In this document: positions 10,454 through 22,102 of the stretch, piece by piece | Layout of the letters: every line of letters begins with the position of its first letter | Numbering within the stretch: the stretch's first letter is position 1 | Made by a program: the position numbers and the translations under genes | Assembly: GCF_003171515.1 (NCBI RefSeq) | Contig: NC_089390.1 | Coordinates: 7,812,001-7,876,000 of the forward strand | DNA: 64,000 bases | Direction of reading: 5' to 3' | Source: Pyrenophora tritici-repentis | Lineage: Eukaryota > Ascomycota > Dothideomycetes > Pleosporales > Pleosporaceae | The notes under the pieces: model-generated | The model's input: only the letters and a program-made list of their open reading frames with translations | Told to the model about the DNA's origin: nothing | Databases searched by the model: none

Positions 10454-11858
10454 ATGCCACCATCAGTCATCAACAACGAGCATGCTTCGGTCATTTGGCC
10501 GATACAATCGTTTGCGGTAAGCAACGACTTCAAGTCGCCCCGCCCGGCAAGTCTCCTGCTCGATCGCGCAAACTCAGAGTTTGGCATTCTCTACGAGACT
10601 GAGCCCGGAGTCAGCGTCATGGCTCAATTCCTAGATACCGAAGAAGCAGTCTACTTCCAGGTGTTCAAGGTGCGCGCAGCATGCACCCGCTTCAATAACA
10701 CTTGTAAGAAGGTATGCGTCTTGATGCAGCACTTCCAACTAGATCTGCACTTCACGATAGTTGCCCATGCTGCGGAGTTCCTACAGAAGCTTGCTCGGAC
10801 TGCCACAAAAGTTAGCAACCTCCACTTTGAGGTCCACGAGGCCGTCTCGTAAGTTGCGCTCTTACAGCAATTGCGAAATCGCAAAAGTGCTAATCACGAG
10901 ACGTCTAGCAAAGCGGCGATTGAGCGTCCTAACTTCAACATGGAGAAGGAGGGCTATGCCAATCAGATCAACCAGCAATGGATGGCAATTCCCGACGAAA
11001 CTACCTCAGAGTGGGCTCGGTAAGTTTCTTCGATTCGTGTGATGGAACAAACAGTTGACTGACGTTTTCAGCATCTACAAGACTGGCAAGTGCTCCGACT
11101 TCACCGTCATCGCCGGTGGCAGAATGTTCCCTGTCCATCGCGTTTTGTAAGCATGCAGCTTTCCATCGTCTCAACTCAGCTGACCAAACGATCAGGTTAT
11201 GCACTAGGTCGCAGTACTTCAATGCAGTCTGTGACGGCCAGTTCTCTGTAAATCTACGGGATCATGTTGACTACAGGATTTGGGACTCTGCTAACATCGT
11301 AAAGGAGACGGAAGAGCGCTCCATCACTTTGCCTGAGAGCGATCAGACTGTGAGCACAATGCTACAAGAGATCTATGAAGTCTACAACTCAACAACGAGT
11401 TCCATATTCACAAGCTTCGCACTTCGACGCGAGATGGAGAAGGATCGTGTTATGATGGACTTGTTGGCTCTCTTCGTTGCATTCGACAAGGTCAGTTTCC
11501 ATGATGTTTCGCACGATCTTATGGCTGACAAAATACTCAGTACAATCTCGAACCCATCAAGCAGAAAGCCACCGAAGCCATCATTGATCGCATGACATTC
11601 ATCCCTGATCCATTCAGCATCGTCGATCTCGCTGCATCCATCTATGATGACAATTTTTCTCAGAACGATCGAGGCTTGCGCAAGGCAATCATCGCACACG
11701 TGCAGATGAGACTGCCCACCATCATGGACGATGAAGCTGCGTGGGAAGAATACTCGGAGAACAAGGCTGTCCCTAAGGCACTGCACACCCACCAGCGTGA
11801 CATGATGGATGGCGCTTTTGGAGTACTCACGCCGCCGGTCAGCCCGACGAAGAAGTGA
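10454..11858 (+). CDS. BTB/POZ domain protein
   Basis: Six exons, 10454-10848, 10909-11019, 11072-11146, 11196-11247, 11305-11490 and 11541-11858, give 378 residues. The BTB/POZ fold starts around YKTGKCSDFTVIAGGRMFPVHRVL, the standard degenerate Asp-hydrophobic-x-hydrophobic and PVHR signature, followed by CTRSQYFNAVCDGQF and a helical part with SITLPESDQTVSTML. BTB domains dimerise and can recruit Cullin-3, but no second domain such as Kelch, MATH or zinc finger is present. About 165 residues precede the BTB part and resemble no family I know; the C-terminus ends TPPVSPTKK. The intron at 11248-11304 is exactly 57 bp, in frame and free of stops, with a CTAAC branch 12 bp before AAAG, so retention would insert 19 residues into the BTB domain without breaking the protein. 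Exon choice is good overall, less certain there. Confidence 0.8.
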
Positions 11859-12140
11859 GGGACGGCGTAACCAGCGTATGTGCTGCTTGTTTTGATGGTG
11901 TTTTTCAGAAGGAAGAAAAGGAAGATGCTGGCGTATGGTTCTTCGCATGAAAGATGAGATACCAGCACATGGAGCATGGAGCAGGTATCATGGGAGCCTT
12001 ATACACTGAGGAACCTTGGAGGCGCTTCATACCAACAGCCATTGTCTCTGACTGCATGGTAACGACGCCCATAACAGGTACCTCTGTAGAAGATATCAGA
12101 ACAAATATAAGCAAAGCATAGCAATACTCTTGAAAGCCCA

Positions 12141-13412
12141 ATGGTGCAACCTCGACACCCTCGCACGTGCACGCGCGTCGGCGCTAAAGCTCGGCTTTTG
12201 AACCCCGTCCTCCCCACAATAGAGCCACGTGAAGCCGCGCCCTGCACCGCCACCACCTCAATGGCCCCCGATGTAGCCTCCATGAGCACCACACCGACGA
12301 CGACGCCGGCCGCGCTCAAGACGTCGCAAAAGCCCCCCACAGGTCCCAATGTGCTGGAAGTAGTCTTTGGCTCGCTGCTCGTGAAGCCATGGTACCCATC
12401 CTTCTACCCCGAAGAGCTGGTCGGCCGACGCGTAGACCGGTTGTATGTATGCCAATGGTGCTTCAAGTATACCACAGAGGAGGTCAAGTTTCTGGGACAT
12501 ATGGTAAGTATTCATGCTGATATATACATGTTAGGGTACTAATGAGGTCTGTCCGTGTCTTAGAACGCATGTCCCCTACGCAACGACCCCCCACCAGGTA
12601 CACCCATCTACACAGCATCCAACTACTCCCTCTATGAAATCGACGGTGAAAAACATAAACTCTACGCCCAGAACCTCTCGCTCTTCGCCAAGCTCTTCCT
12701 CGACACAAAATCCGTCTTCTACGACGTCACCACGTTCCTGTATTATCTGCTCATCGCACACAAGCCGGAGCCCTCCATACCGAAGCCGCGGTTCGGCGAC
12801 GGGCCAGATGAAGAAGAAGAAGCAACACATGGTGACGACGACAACGTTGGCAGCGCAGCAAAAGGCCAAGTCGTAGGTTTCTTCAGCAAAGAGAAGATGA
12901 GCTGGGACAACAACAACCTCGCCTGTATTCTAGTTTTCCCACCATGGCAGAAACAGGGATTGGGACAAATACTCATGGGCGCAAGTTACGAGATGAGTAG
13001 ACGAGAAGAAAGGCTCGGTGGACCTGAGAAACGTATGTTGCATTCCCCCCCTATAACACACCGTCTCATCACAAACACCGCCACAGCATTATCAGACCTT
13101 GGCCGCATAGCCTACACACACTACTGGTCGCAAACCCTCGCGCGCACCATCATCAATAGCCCCACCAAGAAAACCCTCACCATCCACGACCTCCGCGATA
13201 AGACGTATATCGTGCCTGAGGACATTATTGCGACGTTGCAAGCTATGGATGTGCTGGAGCAGAGGAGAAAGGGGGGTGCGGATGCGGTCATCAACAAAGC
13301 CAGGGTAAGGATGTGGGCGGAGAGTAATGGCGTGGATGTTATGAAGGGGCCGGTTGATACGGAGGCGTTTGTTGTGAGGGATGCTAGTCGGGGGGTTAGT
13401 GAGGATGGATGA
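12141..13412 (+). CDS. sas2: MYST-family histone acetyltransferase, Sas2 type
   Basis: Three exons, 12141-12503, 12564-13032 and 13087-13412, give 385 residues. The protein acetylates histone lysines with acetyl-CoA; Sas2-type enzymes act on H4 K16 in yeast silencing. A C2HC zinc finger is visible (YVCQWCFKYT...HMNAC), interrupted by the first intron. The MYST core follows: KLFLDTKSVFYDV, the catalytic Cys in NNLACILVFPPWQ, the acetyl-CoA loop QKQGLGQ, and the catalytic Glu in GGPEKPLSDLG. There is no chromodomain in the short N-terminus, which separates it from Esa1 and favours Sas2. An acidic insert (GPDEEEEATHGDDDN) sits between the FLYYLLI strand and VVGFFSKEK. The second in-frame ATG at 12261 (MAPDVASM) is an equally reasonable start. 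The next gene, frq, converges from the other strand. Confidence 0.88.
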
Positions 13413-14113
13413 GGGGTGGGCTGGAGATGTGTGGTTGAAGTCTATGGTATGGGATGCCAATTTTCAAGCTGGATTCGACCTTCCTGTTGTTATACAGGGT
13501 TTGCATTATCCGCTAGTGTTAGTAGATGAATAGCATTCATTTGAGTTGATCGCGCAAAAGTACAGGGTTTATGAACGGCTTTTCATCAACTATCATCTTT
13601 CTAGACATACAAGTCACACAGCACGAGACGACCCCCCAACCAACAAGCACAATCACAACACACAGTCAAAGAATAAGGTACCAATATGTGTGGATAATAT
13701 ATCATCTCATTCTCATTCCCAATTTTTGTCCTTTTCTTCACATCATAACCTAAACAAAATCCTATAGCTTAAACTATCCCAAAATGAAATCAATAGGTGA
13801 TGGCTTTTGTTGGACAACAACAACACCAATGACATGCATGACGGGCCACCATAGAGAAGGAAAAGCAAAAAACTAAACTGGGATGGGGGTATCAAAAAGA
13901 GCCAAATCATGTAAATGAAAACCCTTCCGTTCATCCGTTTGTGGGGGGAAGGAAAACAAACAAACATACACAAAACAAGGAGAGGTTCTCCTTTAGTAAG
14001 AAATATCATCGTTAGAGAAGGAGGTAAAAAAAATGAACAACGAAAAGAAACATATACAACAGCGCTGCATGCGTCGTAAAATCTCCAAGTTTGAACATAC
14101 ACATGTGATAGAC
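13413..14113. other. Intergenic between convergent genes
   Basis: AT-rich sequence with long A- and T-rich tracts between the converging sas2-like and frq genes, most likely two 3' untranslated regions. No coding frame of note and no obvious repeat. Confidence 0.5.
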
Positions 14114-17100
14114 TTATTCGGCCCGACTGGTCTTGGGGCTCTTCTGAGCATGTGGGTTGTTGACGGAATCGCTAGTGCGCGCGCGCTTCAATCTAGATTG
14201 AGCGGAAATCATGCTGCTGGACCTGCTCTCACGGCTAAGTCTCTTCTCACGCTTAGCAGCTGCTTCGAGGAGACCACCGGCCGGGCTGTTAAACCCGCTA
14301 CCGCCGCCCGCCGTTGCCGCCGAGCTACCGGCTGGGATCTCCTCGGCAAGGCGGTCGGCAAGAGCGGCGTCGTATTCGCGCTCGCTAGCACGCACAGCAG
14401 TGGGGTCTTGTTGGCGTGCTGTCGCGAGCAGGTCGACGCTACCGTCATCGCTTTCCTCGTAATCCGACTCTGATTCTTCAGAATCCTCTGAGCCGCCGGG
14501 CGCAATGTTAAGGATTTGCATCGCTGTTGCTGGCGACTCTGATGAGTCGTCGTCGGGTTCCGATGATGCATCAGACGCATTAGATGCAAGGTCTGAATCG
14601 ACGTCGCCCGAGGAGCACGAGTCAAAGGGCAAAAAGGACGCAGGCGGAAGAGCAGAACTGGGCAGCGATTTACGGTTTGCAGAGAGAATCTTCTGTTGAA
14701 AGACGGGTTGGGGACTCTCCCGAGGCGAAGTTGTTTCTGATGCCTCTGGGTGTGAGTATAATGCATCCTGGATGGCCTTAGGGTAGAGACTTGATCTGCG
14801 CCTAGTAGAAATATGGCTTGGTGCTGTGGATACCTGGGAACGTCGCACATGAATGGAAAAGTTATCCTCGGGCTGCACGCCACCCAAGCCAGAGGCTTCA
14901 AAGTTCATAAGCTCTGGACTGGTGTTACCACTGTCGTCTTTCAAAGACTCTGGGGAGAAGCCCAGGTCATCGTTACTCAACACGGTGCGTCCTCCGCCGG
15001 CAGAGTCGATGTCCATAGGGGTAGAATCCAGAGGGCCACGTGGCTCTGCAGTATCCGAGACAGCGTTGGCTTGTAATGCAGGGTCCATCTTGGCACCAAG
15101 AGGCTGGCTCGTAATGGCCTTGTAGCTGCCCGGCATTGTGAGGAACGCTCCATGACGGTCACCACTAAGATCGGTGCAGAACTTGGCCTTGTTGTAGAAG
15201 ATCATGGGTCCATCGTCACGTCTAGGCTTGGATGGCTGGCTTTGCATGATAGAGCTGCTGAAGCCCGATGAGTTACCAGCCGGTTGGGGATGGTGGGAGA
15301 AGTTGGCCGAAGACTCAGCGTCGAAGCCATAGTAGTCCTCTTCGTTATCGGAATCCTCCTTGTGGAAGAATAGGGGTTTGTAGGCAAACTTATTCTGTTC
15401 CTTCTCACGTTGAGCCGAGGCTAGCTTCCTTGCGAGCTTAGAGTCGCCAATGGCTTCACTACCAGTACCGCTGCTACCAGACTGCACATGCTTGGACGGA
15501 GATAAGAAACCATTTTCGTTAGGTGAGGTGCCGCTGTAATGCTCCGACGAGCTTTCGCCGCTGTGAGCAGTGACGTCACGGCCACCCTTCCATCGAATCT
15601 TACGACCATCACGTGAGATCTCAAGATGGCTGCTGTACTCGTGTAGTGCGTCCTTGACAAACTCCGGGGTTACGTTTAGAGTGTGAAGTTGCGCCATGTT
15701 GATGAGCAAGTTGAGATAGATCCAGCCATGGCCCAGCGGAGCTTCTCCAGAGCGCATGTCTGGTGGGGTGAAGCCAAGATGGCGGATGTAGTTCATGTTC
15801 TCGAGGGGAACCTGCGCACGGTAGGGGTCCAGATCCAATGGGCGGGTCGGTCGTTGGTCCGGTGAAGACCCTGAGCCAGCAAAGTCATGTTCCTCAATCT
15901 GTAGCGTAGGACGGAATCCTTGGAGGGCCTCCTCCTGACACCTCTCTTCTTCTTCGATTGTTTCGCGGTCCGACATGATGCGTGCCTCGCGCTGGCCTTC
16001 GGGCTTGTAGTGCTGGCCGGTTGCCTCTCGTTGCTCGCGGTCCGCCGTAGCTGCCGACTGAGAGACCTCCTGTTGCTGCATTGGCTGGGGGTGGGATCCA
16101 GGGGCTGATCGCTTGCCAGCAAAGATCTGCTCTAGGCGCCGAACGACCATCTTCTTCTTCGACTTCTCTGTCATGGGCACACTCTTGTTGTTTGGGACCA
16201 GGCCGATAGGGATGTCGTGGAGGTATGAGTGAATGGTTTGTTGTTGGCGGCTGTATGCCGATCGGGTCATCTTGCGACGGTCCTTTTCCTGGTTGGATGG
16301 CCCAGAAGAGTTCTGGCCGGACGCCGACATGGACGCATAGCCCGACTCGGCAAAGCGGGAGATGGACGAGGCCGTGTTGTGCGTCTCGAGCGCGGGAGCG
16401 TATGCGGAGATTTGGGCGTAGTCGTTGGTAGTTCCATCATCGAGTTCAGATGCAAACTTGCGGAGCGTCTCTTCCAGTTCCTTCTTCTTGTGGTCGGGTA
16501 GGCCGTGGAAGCGCACCTCGAACAACTTCTCTTCCTGCAGATGTGCGTCATAGAGCTTCTCGTACTTCTTGAGCCTCTGCTTGAGTCTCTTGTTGGCAAC
16601 GGTAAGGTCATCAATGACGCTGCGGAAGTCCTCGGTGCTGCTGCCATCGGTGCCGAGCTGGCCCAGGCTGGGGCGGTACGGGATGGAAGGGTGCATGTTT
16701 GCATACTGAGAGTGGTCGGGAGGCGTTTCTGACGAGGACGAATTGCGGAGGAAAAAGGGTGGCTCGTCTACGGCATGATGGTTAGCACTCGTTCCCAGGG
16801 CGGGGATGCCAGATGAGGGCTACTCACTGTCGACAAACGAAGACTTGCTCTGGCTGGCCTTGTTGTTGGTCTTCTCGAACCATTGGCCGGCATCACTGCT
16901 CTCGCCCGAGCTGTTCTTGTTGGAGAGCAACTGTGGCGAGGCACTCGAAGGCGGATTGGCCCTGTCGCTTGCGAGCGTGGGCGAGCTGCGTGTCGTGGGT
17001 TCTCGGACTTGACGTTTGATTGTAGCCGGCGGCGGGCTATGGCGGAGCGAGACAGACTTGTGGGCAGGAGGGCGGCGGGGGTGGACTTGGCCCGTCTTTG

Positions 17101-17125
17101 GCATGGCACCCGGGGGCTCGTTCAT
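14114..17125 (-). CDS. frq: Frequency clock protein FRQ
   Basis: Two exons, complement of 14114-16767 and 16828-17125, give 983 residues, close to the 989 of Neurospora FRQ. FRQ is the negative element of the fungal circadian oscillator: with FRH and casein kinase 1 it inhibits the White Collar complex and is progressively phosphorylated and degraded. Visible features: N-terminal HPRRPPAHKSVSLRHSP and SGESSDAGQWFEK; after the intron EPPFFLRNSSSS; a coiled coil near residues 150-183 (SVIDDLTVANKRLKQRLKKYEKL); a VRRLEQIFAGK segment near 308-318 and LINMAQLHTLNVT near 454-466, which fall where the two CK1-docking segments lie in Neurospora; DGRKIRWKGG; FCTDLSGD near residue 628; and a Ser/Asp/Glu-rich PEST-like stretch. 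A Met (residue 124) lies just after the intron and could give a shorter form, as alternative starts do in Neurospora. The intron has GTGAGT, CTAAC and GTAG. Confidence 0.9.
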
Positions 17126-19085
17126 GATGACGGGTGATGAGGGTGTAGTCGACTATGCGTGACGGGTCTTCTCCATATGCGCCAGCTGGTCGATAGCCGA
17201 GAGTCGCTTTGAACTAGTATCTATGCCTGTTCGGTGGGCTGAGCGGGAATCCGGATATTTGGGGCGTGTGGGATTAGAGGCTGCAATCAGGCATGTGCAG
17301 TCCAGACTGTCGACAATAGGTTCACGCTTGCGAGGCAAATCTTGACAGGCGTGGTATGCTGTTTGGTGTAGTGTCGTGGACAGGCGCTTTGTCTCTGTCC
17401 AGGGCTATATGTGGTGATGGAAGTGGTGGAAGAGAGATGCGCTTGAGCTGCTGCGGGCACCTAGGGTTTCTACGTGGAGCCATGGTGTGTATCGATCTGG
17501 AAGTGCAAAGCATGTCGATGTTCTCGATTTCCATGTCGCCAAGAAATGGGCCGGAGATCGAGGGTGCCTGGGAGAGAAGATACCGTGTGGCGCTCTGGGA
17601 CTAGGCCGAGACGGACCAACTACTACCCATCACTGCATCGTCGATGAGCCGCTTCGTCCTCTAACCCACCATCGCCCAAAACGGGCCCCATCGAAACTGT
17701 TATGCGAGTGGACCCTGACTTGTCCCCCCGATGCTCCCGATGCTCCCCTCAATCGGTGATGTGTAAACTGACAGGCTGCAAAGGCCCAACGGGATAGCCA
17801 CACTGTCGCAGTCTGGCCACCATGGTCTCCCATGGTCTCCCATGGCCTCCCATGGCCACAATGAGGACGCCACCTTGGATTCAATCAACGCCTGGCACTT
17901 TGCATCCACGTTTCTTTGCCTGGAGTCTCGAACTGCTCCAGACGACATCCAACAGATATTGAAGACCATGGTTGCGAGTCCAGACCCGTTGTGCCCCGAC
18001 GCGCAAACCCATGGCAAACACAACCATGGGCGGCACGAACCGTCAACCGACACCCAGCGCTAGGTGCTACCTACAGCACCAGATCGAGATCGCAATCCCT
18101 AGCCTCGCCTTGGACCAGCCCCTCTGGACGCGCGCTGTCTCGCATGCCCTCAGATATGAGGTAATGTCCACAACGGCTGGAAAAGAATCATGATCATGTC
18201 GGTTGAAACGCAGTAGATGGACCCTGATCTGACTATGGTCATTCGGCTGCTGATGCATGCTCGTCATTGGTGGCAGGTGCGCCGTGCATACTGTACATAT
18301 AGCTGCTTAGTGCTTTGCATGGGCCTGTTGGATCGAGGGCGTGCTGTCCATCGCTCACCTCTACCACAATCGAGGAGACCCTGAACTTAAGGGGGAACCC
18401 GACGGGAACGCTCGCCAATGCATCGACAGGCATGCATGCTGGTGATCAGTAGCAATTCGGCGTATGAGAGACAAGCGCAATGCCATTAGGTCTCGCGGCC
18501 TGCTGAAGCGCTGCTGCTTATTCTGTACGGCCTTTACCACGCCCTCTGTTGAGCCCCGAGGGCATGTGGCTTCACCTGCCAAATCTACTTCTCTCGCCAT
18601 GGCCAGACTGAGATGGCTGATTGAGCCGGCTCACAATGTCCGTCTAAATCAAGGCCAGCTTCGGCAACATTGCCCGGTCGAACCACGAGGCTGCTGCGGG
18701 CATGGTTTCATCGCTCTGGACGGTATCTTTGCTATGCACTGCAACTTATCATCACCGATTTCATCTCCGAGTCATGGGCATCGTACGATTCCTTTTTCCA
18801 AATACTCGTCAGCCCCGACACATGTTAGGACAACAGTTTCCACAATAAGCATTTCATCGAGATCCCATGTACGATGACGTACAAGCTTACGAGCTGACCC
18901 TGGATGAAGAGCCTGATATGGTTTGAAAAAAATCTAGAGCGGTAAATAGATGACATGCAACTCAACCATGCGATCGTGCCGTTTCCGGCAAAAGATAGTG
19001 CCGAGGTCCACGATGCTGAAAAAAAAAGTGTCACCACACACCCCGATTGGCCACATTAGAGGGTATCCACGGCGGGCGACGTGGC
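17126..19085. other. Long upstream region of frq
   Basis: Almost 2 kb without a supported gene; several short frames show no family resemblance. A long leader and distal light and clock elements are known features of frq in Neurospora, so this stretch is probably leader plus promoter. Repeated GATC-type motifs occur, for example CAGATCGAGATCGCAATC near 18079-18096, which resembles the paired GATN elements bound by the White Collar complex. A short 10-bp repeat array at 17821 is listed separately. Confidence 0.5.
17821..17857. repeat. 10-bp tandem repeat in the frq upstream region
   Basis: Four head-to-tail copies of CATGG(T/C)CTCC, the last cut short (CATGGCC), with exact 10-bp spacing. Further CCATGG hexamers follow at about 17999 and 18024. 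The spacing is close to one helical turn, so all copies face the same side of the DNA. It lies about 0.7 kb upstream of the frq start codon. Confidence 0.75.
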
Positions 19086-19904
19086 TCAGATGCGTGCGCC
19101 CTTGCTCCTCAAGACGTTGATCGTGGAATGACCCGTATAGTTGAGCCATTCACCCAGCCCTCCCACGAAGCCGCCGACTTTCATCAAGTCTTGCAGTCTG
19201 TTGTCCAGAAACTGCTCCGTTTCGACAAAGTTATGCGACTTGTCCTGCGTCATGTATATTTCCGTCGACGAGTAGATTGCGGAGAGGGTCGCTCGTTTCG
19301 TATACCAGCTGCTGTCGACACTTTGATCGCCTGACAGGAACCATATTTCGTCTGCCAGCTTCGCTAGCTCGGCGAATGAAGCAGGCATGTACGTAGGCTG
19401 GGCCATGATGGCGAGTGCCTAACAAGCATCAGCAGAGCAGTCTCGCGATCATGTGTCGTCTTGTGCTACCTCTTGCCATCGGTCAATAACACTTTCGTTT
19501 GCTCGTAACCGCGCAAGTGTCAGAGTTCTGACCTTGGCACCAATGCCCATCTTCTTGCCGGCCTCTGCTTGATCCGGAAACTGTACATTGTTTTGCAATG
19601 CCAATCGCTGCGTTACCAGATGGTAGTTTACAAGATCGAAGACGCCCCGCGGCAGCAAGTTGGTTGAAACATCAAGGTAGCCGGCGTCGCGGGCACCAAG
19701 CTTAAGCGCATCTATGGTGAAGCCATGACGGGGAACGTGTGCGTATGCGGAGGATAGGATGGCCGACTCTGCAGGCGGAAACGGCGGCGGTTGGGCGTAA
19801 TCGTACGAATGGTACAGACAGCATTGTCGCGAGGTTGCTGCTGGACGGATTGAGGCTGCTCGGAACGTCCCGAATAGCGAGCTGCCTAAACGTGCTGGCG
19901 GCAT
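19086..19904 (-). CDS. coq9: Ubiquinone biosynthesis protein Coq9, mitochondrial
   Basis: Two exons, complement of 19086-19418 and 19470-19904, give 255 residues. Coq9 is a lipid-binding TetR-like protein of the mitochondrial CoQ synthome that presents ubiquinone intermediates to Coq7. The first about 35 residues (MPPARLGSSLFGTFRAASIRPAATSR) are basic and lack acids, a mitochondrial presequence. The family core follows: ILSSAYAHVPRHGFTIDAL, GARDAGYLDVSTNLLPRGVFDLV, RTLTLARLRANESVIDRWQE, then ALAIMAQPTYMPASFAELA, DEIWFLSGDQSVDSSWYTKRA, and FVETEQFLDNRLQ. The intron (GTAGCA...TTGTTAG) restores frame. The frame is open a little further upstream, but 19904 is the first ATG. It shares a 0.57 kb divergent promoter with cmr1. 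Confidence 0.93.
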
Positions 19905-20478
19905 GGTGATGCGCAAGAGATGTTCTGATCAGCCGATGCCGAGTTGTGATGCCTTTCTCCGCAAATCTGCCAAGACTAACATCAATCACCGACTGCGTGA
20001 CTTAGTGACGTCGGTCATTCAAATCCAAGTGCCGTAAGCTCGGTACACGCATCGATTACATACAGCAGCCGGCATTTGGCCAAATGGAATTGGAATAGCA
20101 AAAATCCCACGCGGCCCGCGGATCGCTGCGCGAGTTCCTGGCGATAGTTTAGGGGCTAGGCTGTGGGGCTTCGATTTCGCATTTTGGATTTGAGATTGCT
20201 AGAACATCACGTGATGAACGCGTCCAAACGCGTTGACGCTAGTGGCAACTCTTTGGGGCCATCAGTATGTGTGAAACTACCACTCCATAATCGCCATTCG
20301 ATCTTCAGGAACACATCGGACGTTCCGCAAATCTGAGTGGCAACATTCATCCCGGGAGCGATCCGCCCAGCACGACGACCGTACCCGCATCGCAATCTAC
20401 GTGACCCGACCGCGGCCACCGTTCCAAATCCTCGACCCGAATCCATCGCTGTTTCCACGGACCATAGCCTGCGCCACC
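19905..20478. other. Divergent promoter between coq9 and cmr1
   Basis: Sequence between two divergent genes with no supported coding frame. It contains TGACGTC near 20005 and CACGTGATG near 20209, typical bZIP/bHLH-type binding sequences, but no functional claim can be made from sequence alone. Confidence 0.45.
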
Positions 20479-22102
20479 ATGGCACGAAGCAAAAATGTCG
20501 AGGTCAGCGAATATGAGCGCAAACGACAGGAGAACATTGCGAAGACGCAGGCGCTCTTGCGCAACCTCGAGATGGAGGCTGCGCAGGCCGGTCTAGGGAC
20601 GACAGCCAAGGCAAAAGCATCCGTGTCTTCCAAGTCAAAGACTAAGAAATCGGCACCGAAGAAGATCAAGCAAGAGGAAGCTGCACCACGGCGGACATCT
20701 TCGCGCCTGAAAGGAATTGAGGCCGACAGTGAGGTAGCAAAGCGTAAAGCCGAGGATGAGTATGTCGCAATACGTGACGCGGATCGCGCCAAGAGACAAC
20801 GCGTGAGCGACGCCTTCAACTTTAGCGACATCGTTGTGGCCGGCAAGGACTGGAATAAGAGTGGGAATTTTCTGTCAGTCGGCCCAGCAGATCCGTATGC
20901 GCGCACATTCGACTACAATGATGTGAAGGAGACTACGGATAAGGAACTGCGCGCACTCCGGGAACGGATGAGTGGCTTGCAATTATGGGAGGACTTTGAG
21001 CCGAATGAGATCAAAATCACACCGGAGCGCATCTACTCCATGGGATTGCATCCCACAACAGACAAGCCATTGGTGTTCGCTGGTGACAAACTTGGCAACC
21101 TTGGCATCTGTGATGCCTCGCAAAAGGTGGCAGAAGTTAAGGTCGAAGATGACGAGGATGGTGATGACGAAGGACCGACCATTACCACATTGAAACCGCA
21201 CACACGGACAATACATACTTTCCAGTTCAGTCCACATGACGCGAATGCGTTGTATTCTGCTTCGTACGATTCTACGGTACGGAAGCTGGACCTTGCCAAA
21301 GGAGTAGCTGTCGAAGTATACGCACCAGCAGACGCAAATGAGGAATCCCCTCTATCAGGGCTCGAAATATCAAAGGATGATCCTAACACATTATACTTCT
21401 CAACATTGGACGGTCAATTTGGCATATGCGATATGCGCACACCATCCGAGAAAGCTGCCGGTCTTCAGGTTTTCCAGTTGTCAGACAAGAAGATTGGAGG
21501 CTTTACCTTGCACCCCCTTTACCCACACCTCGTAGCTACGGCCTCATTAGACCGCACATTGAAGATCTGGGATCTGCGCAAGATGAGTGGCAGAGGGGAC
21601 GACCGCTTACCGGCGCTTGTGGGGGAGCACACAAGTAAGCTCTCGGTCTCACACGCGGCTTGGAACTCTGCGGGTCAAGTGGCTACGGCCTCGTATGATG
21701 ACACGATCAAAATCCACGACTTTGGGAATTGCGCGGACTGGACAGTTGGTACGAGTTTAGAAGAAGCGGACATGGAGCCCAATGTTGTAGTGCCGCATAA
21801 CAACCAAACTGGACGCTGGGTCACCATGTTAGTAGCCCCAGAAGTCCACTTTTACGAGCATGATACTGACTATGACGTGTAGATTACGAGCTCAGTGGCA
21901 GCAGTTTCCTCAGGACAAAGTCCAGCGCTTCTGCATCGGTAATATGAACCGCTTCGTCGACATATACACTGCCAAAGGCGAGCAACTAGCGCAATTGGGG
22001 GGTGATGGCATCACAGCAGTGCCAGCGGTTGCAAAGTTCCACCCCACATTGGACTGGGTGGCTGCCGGCACGGCTAGTGGGAAGTTGTGTTTATGGATGT
22101 AG
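20479..22102 (+). CDS. cmr1: DNA damage-binding WD40 protein Cmr1 (WDR76 family)
   Basis: Two exons, 20479-21827 and 21883-22102, give 522 residues, the same length as yeast Cmr1. The protein is a chromatin-associated WD40 factor that binds damaged DNA and joins stress-induced intranuclear foci. The N-terminus is basic ([22 protein letters not shown]) with [10 protein letters not shown] and [11 protein letters not shown], then the WD40 propeller from about residue 170: [119 protein letters not shown]. The start chosen sits in GCCACCATGG; a frame upstream is open to 20401 but lacks conserved residues. The intron ends fit AT|GTTAGT and TGTAG|A, rebuilding WVTILRAQWQ. An acidic loop ([10 protein letters not shown]) is inserted in the first blade. 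Confidence 0.93.
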
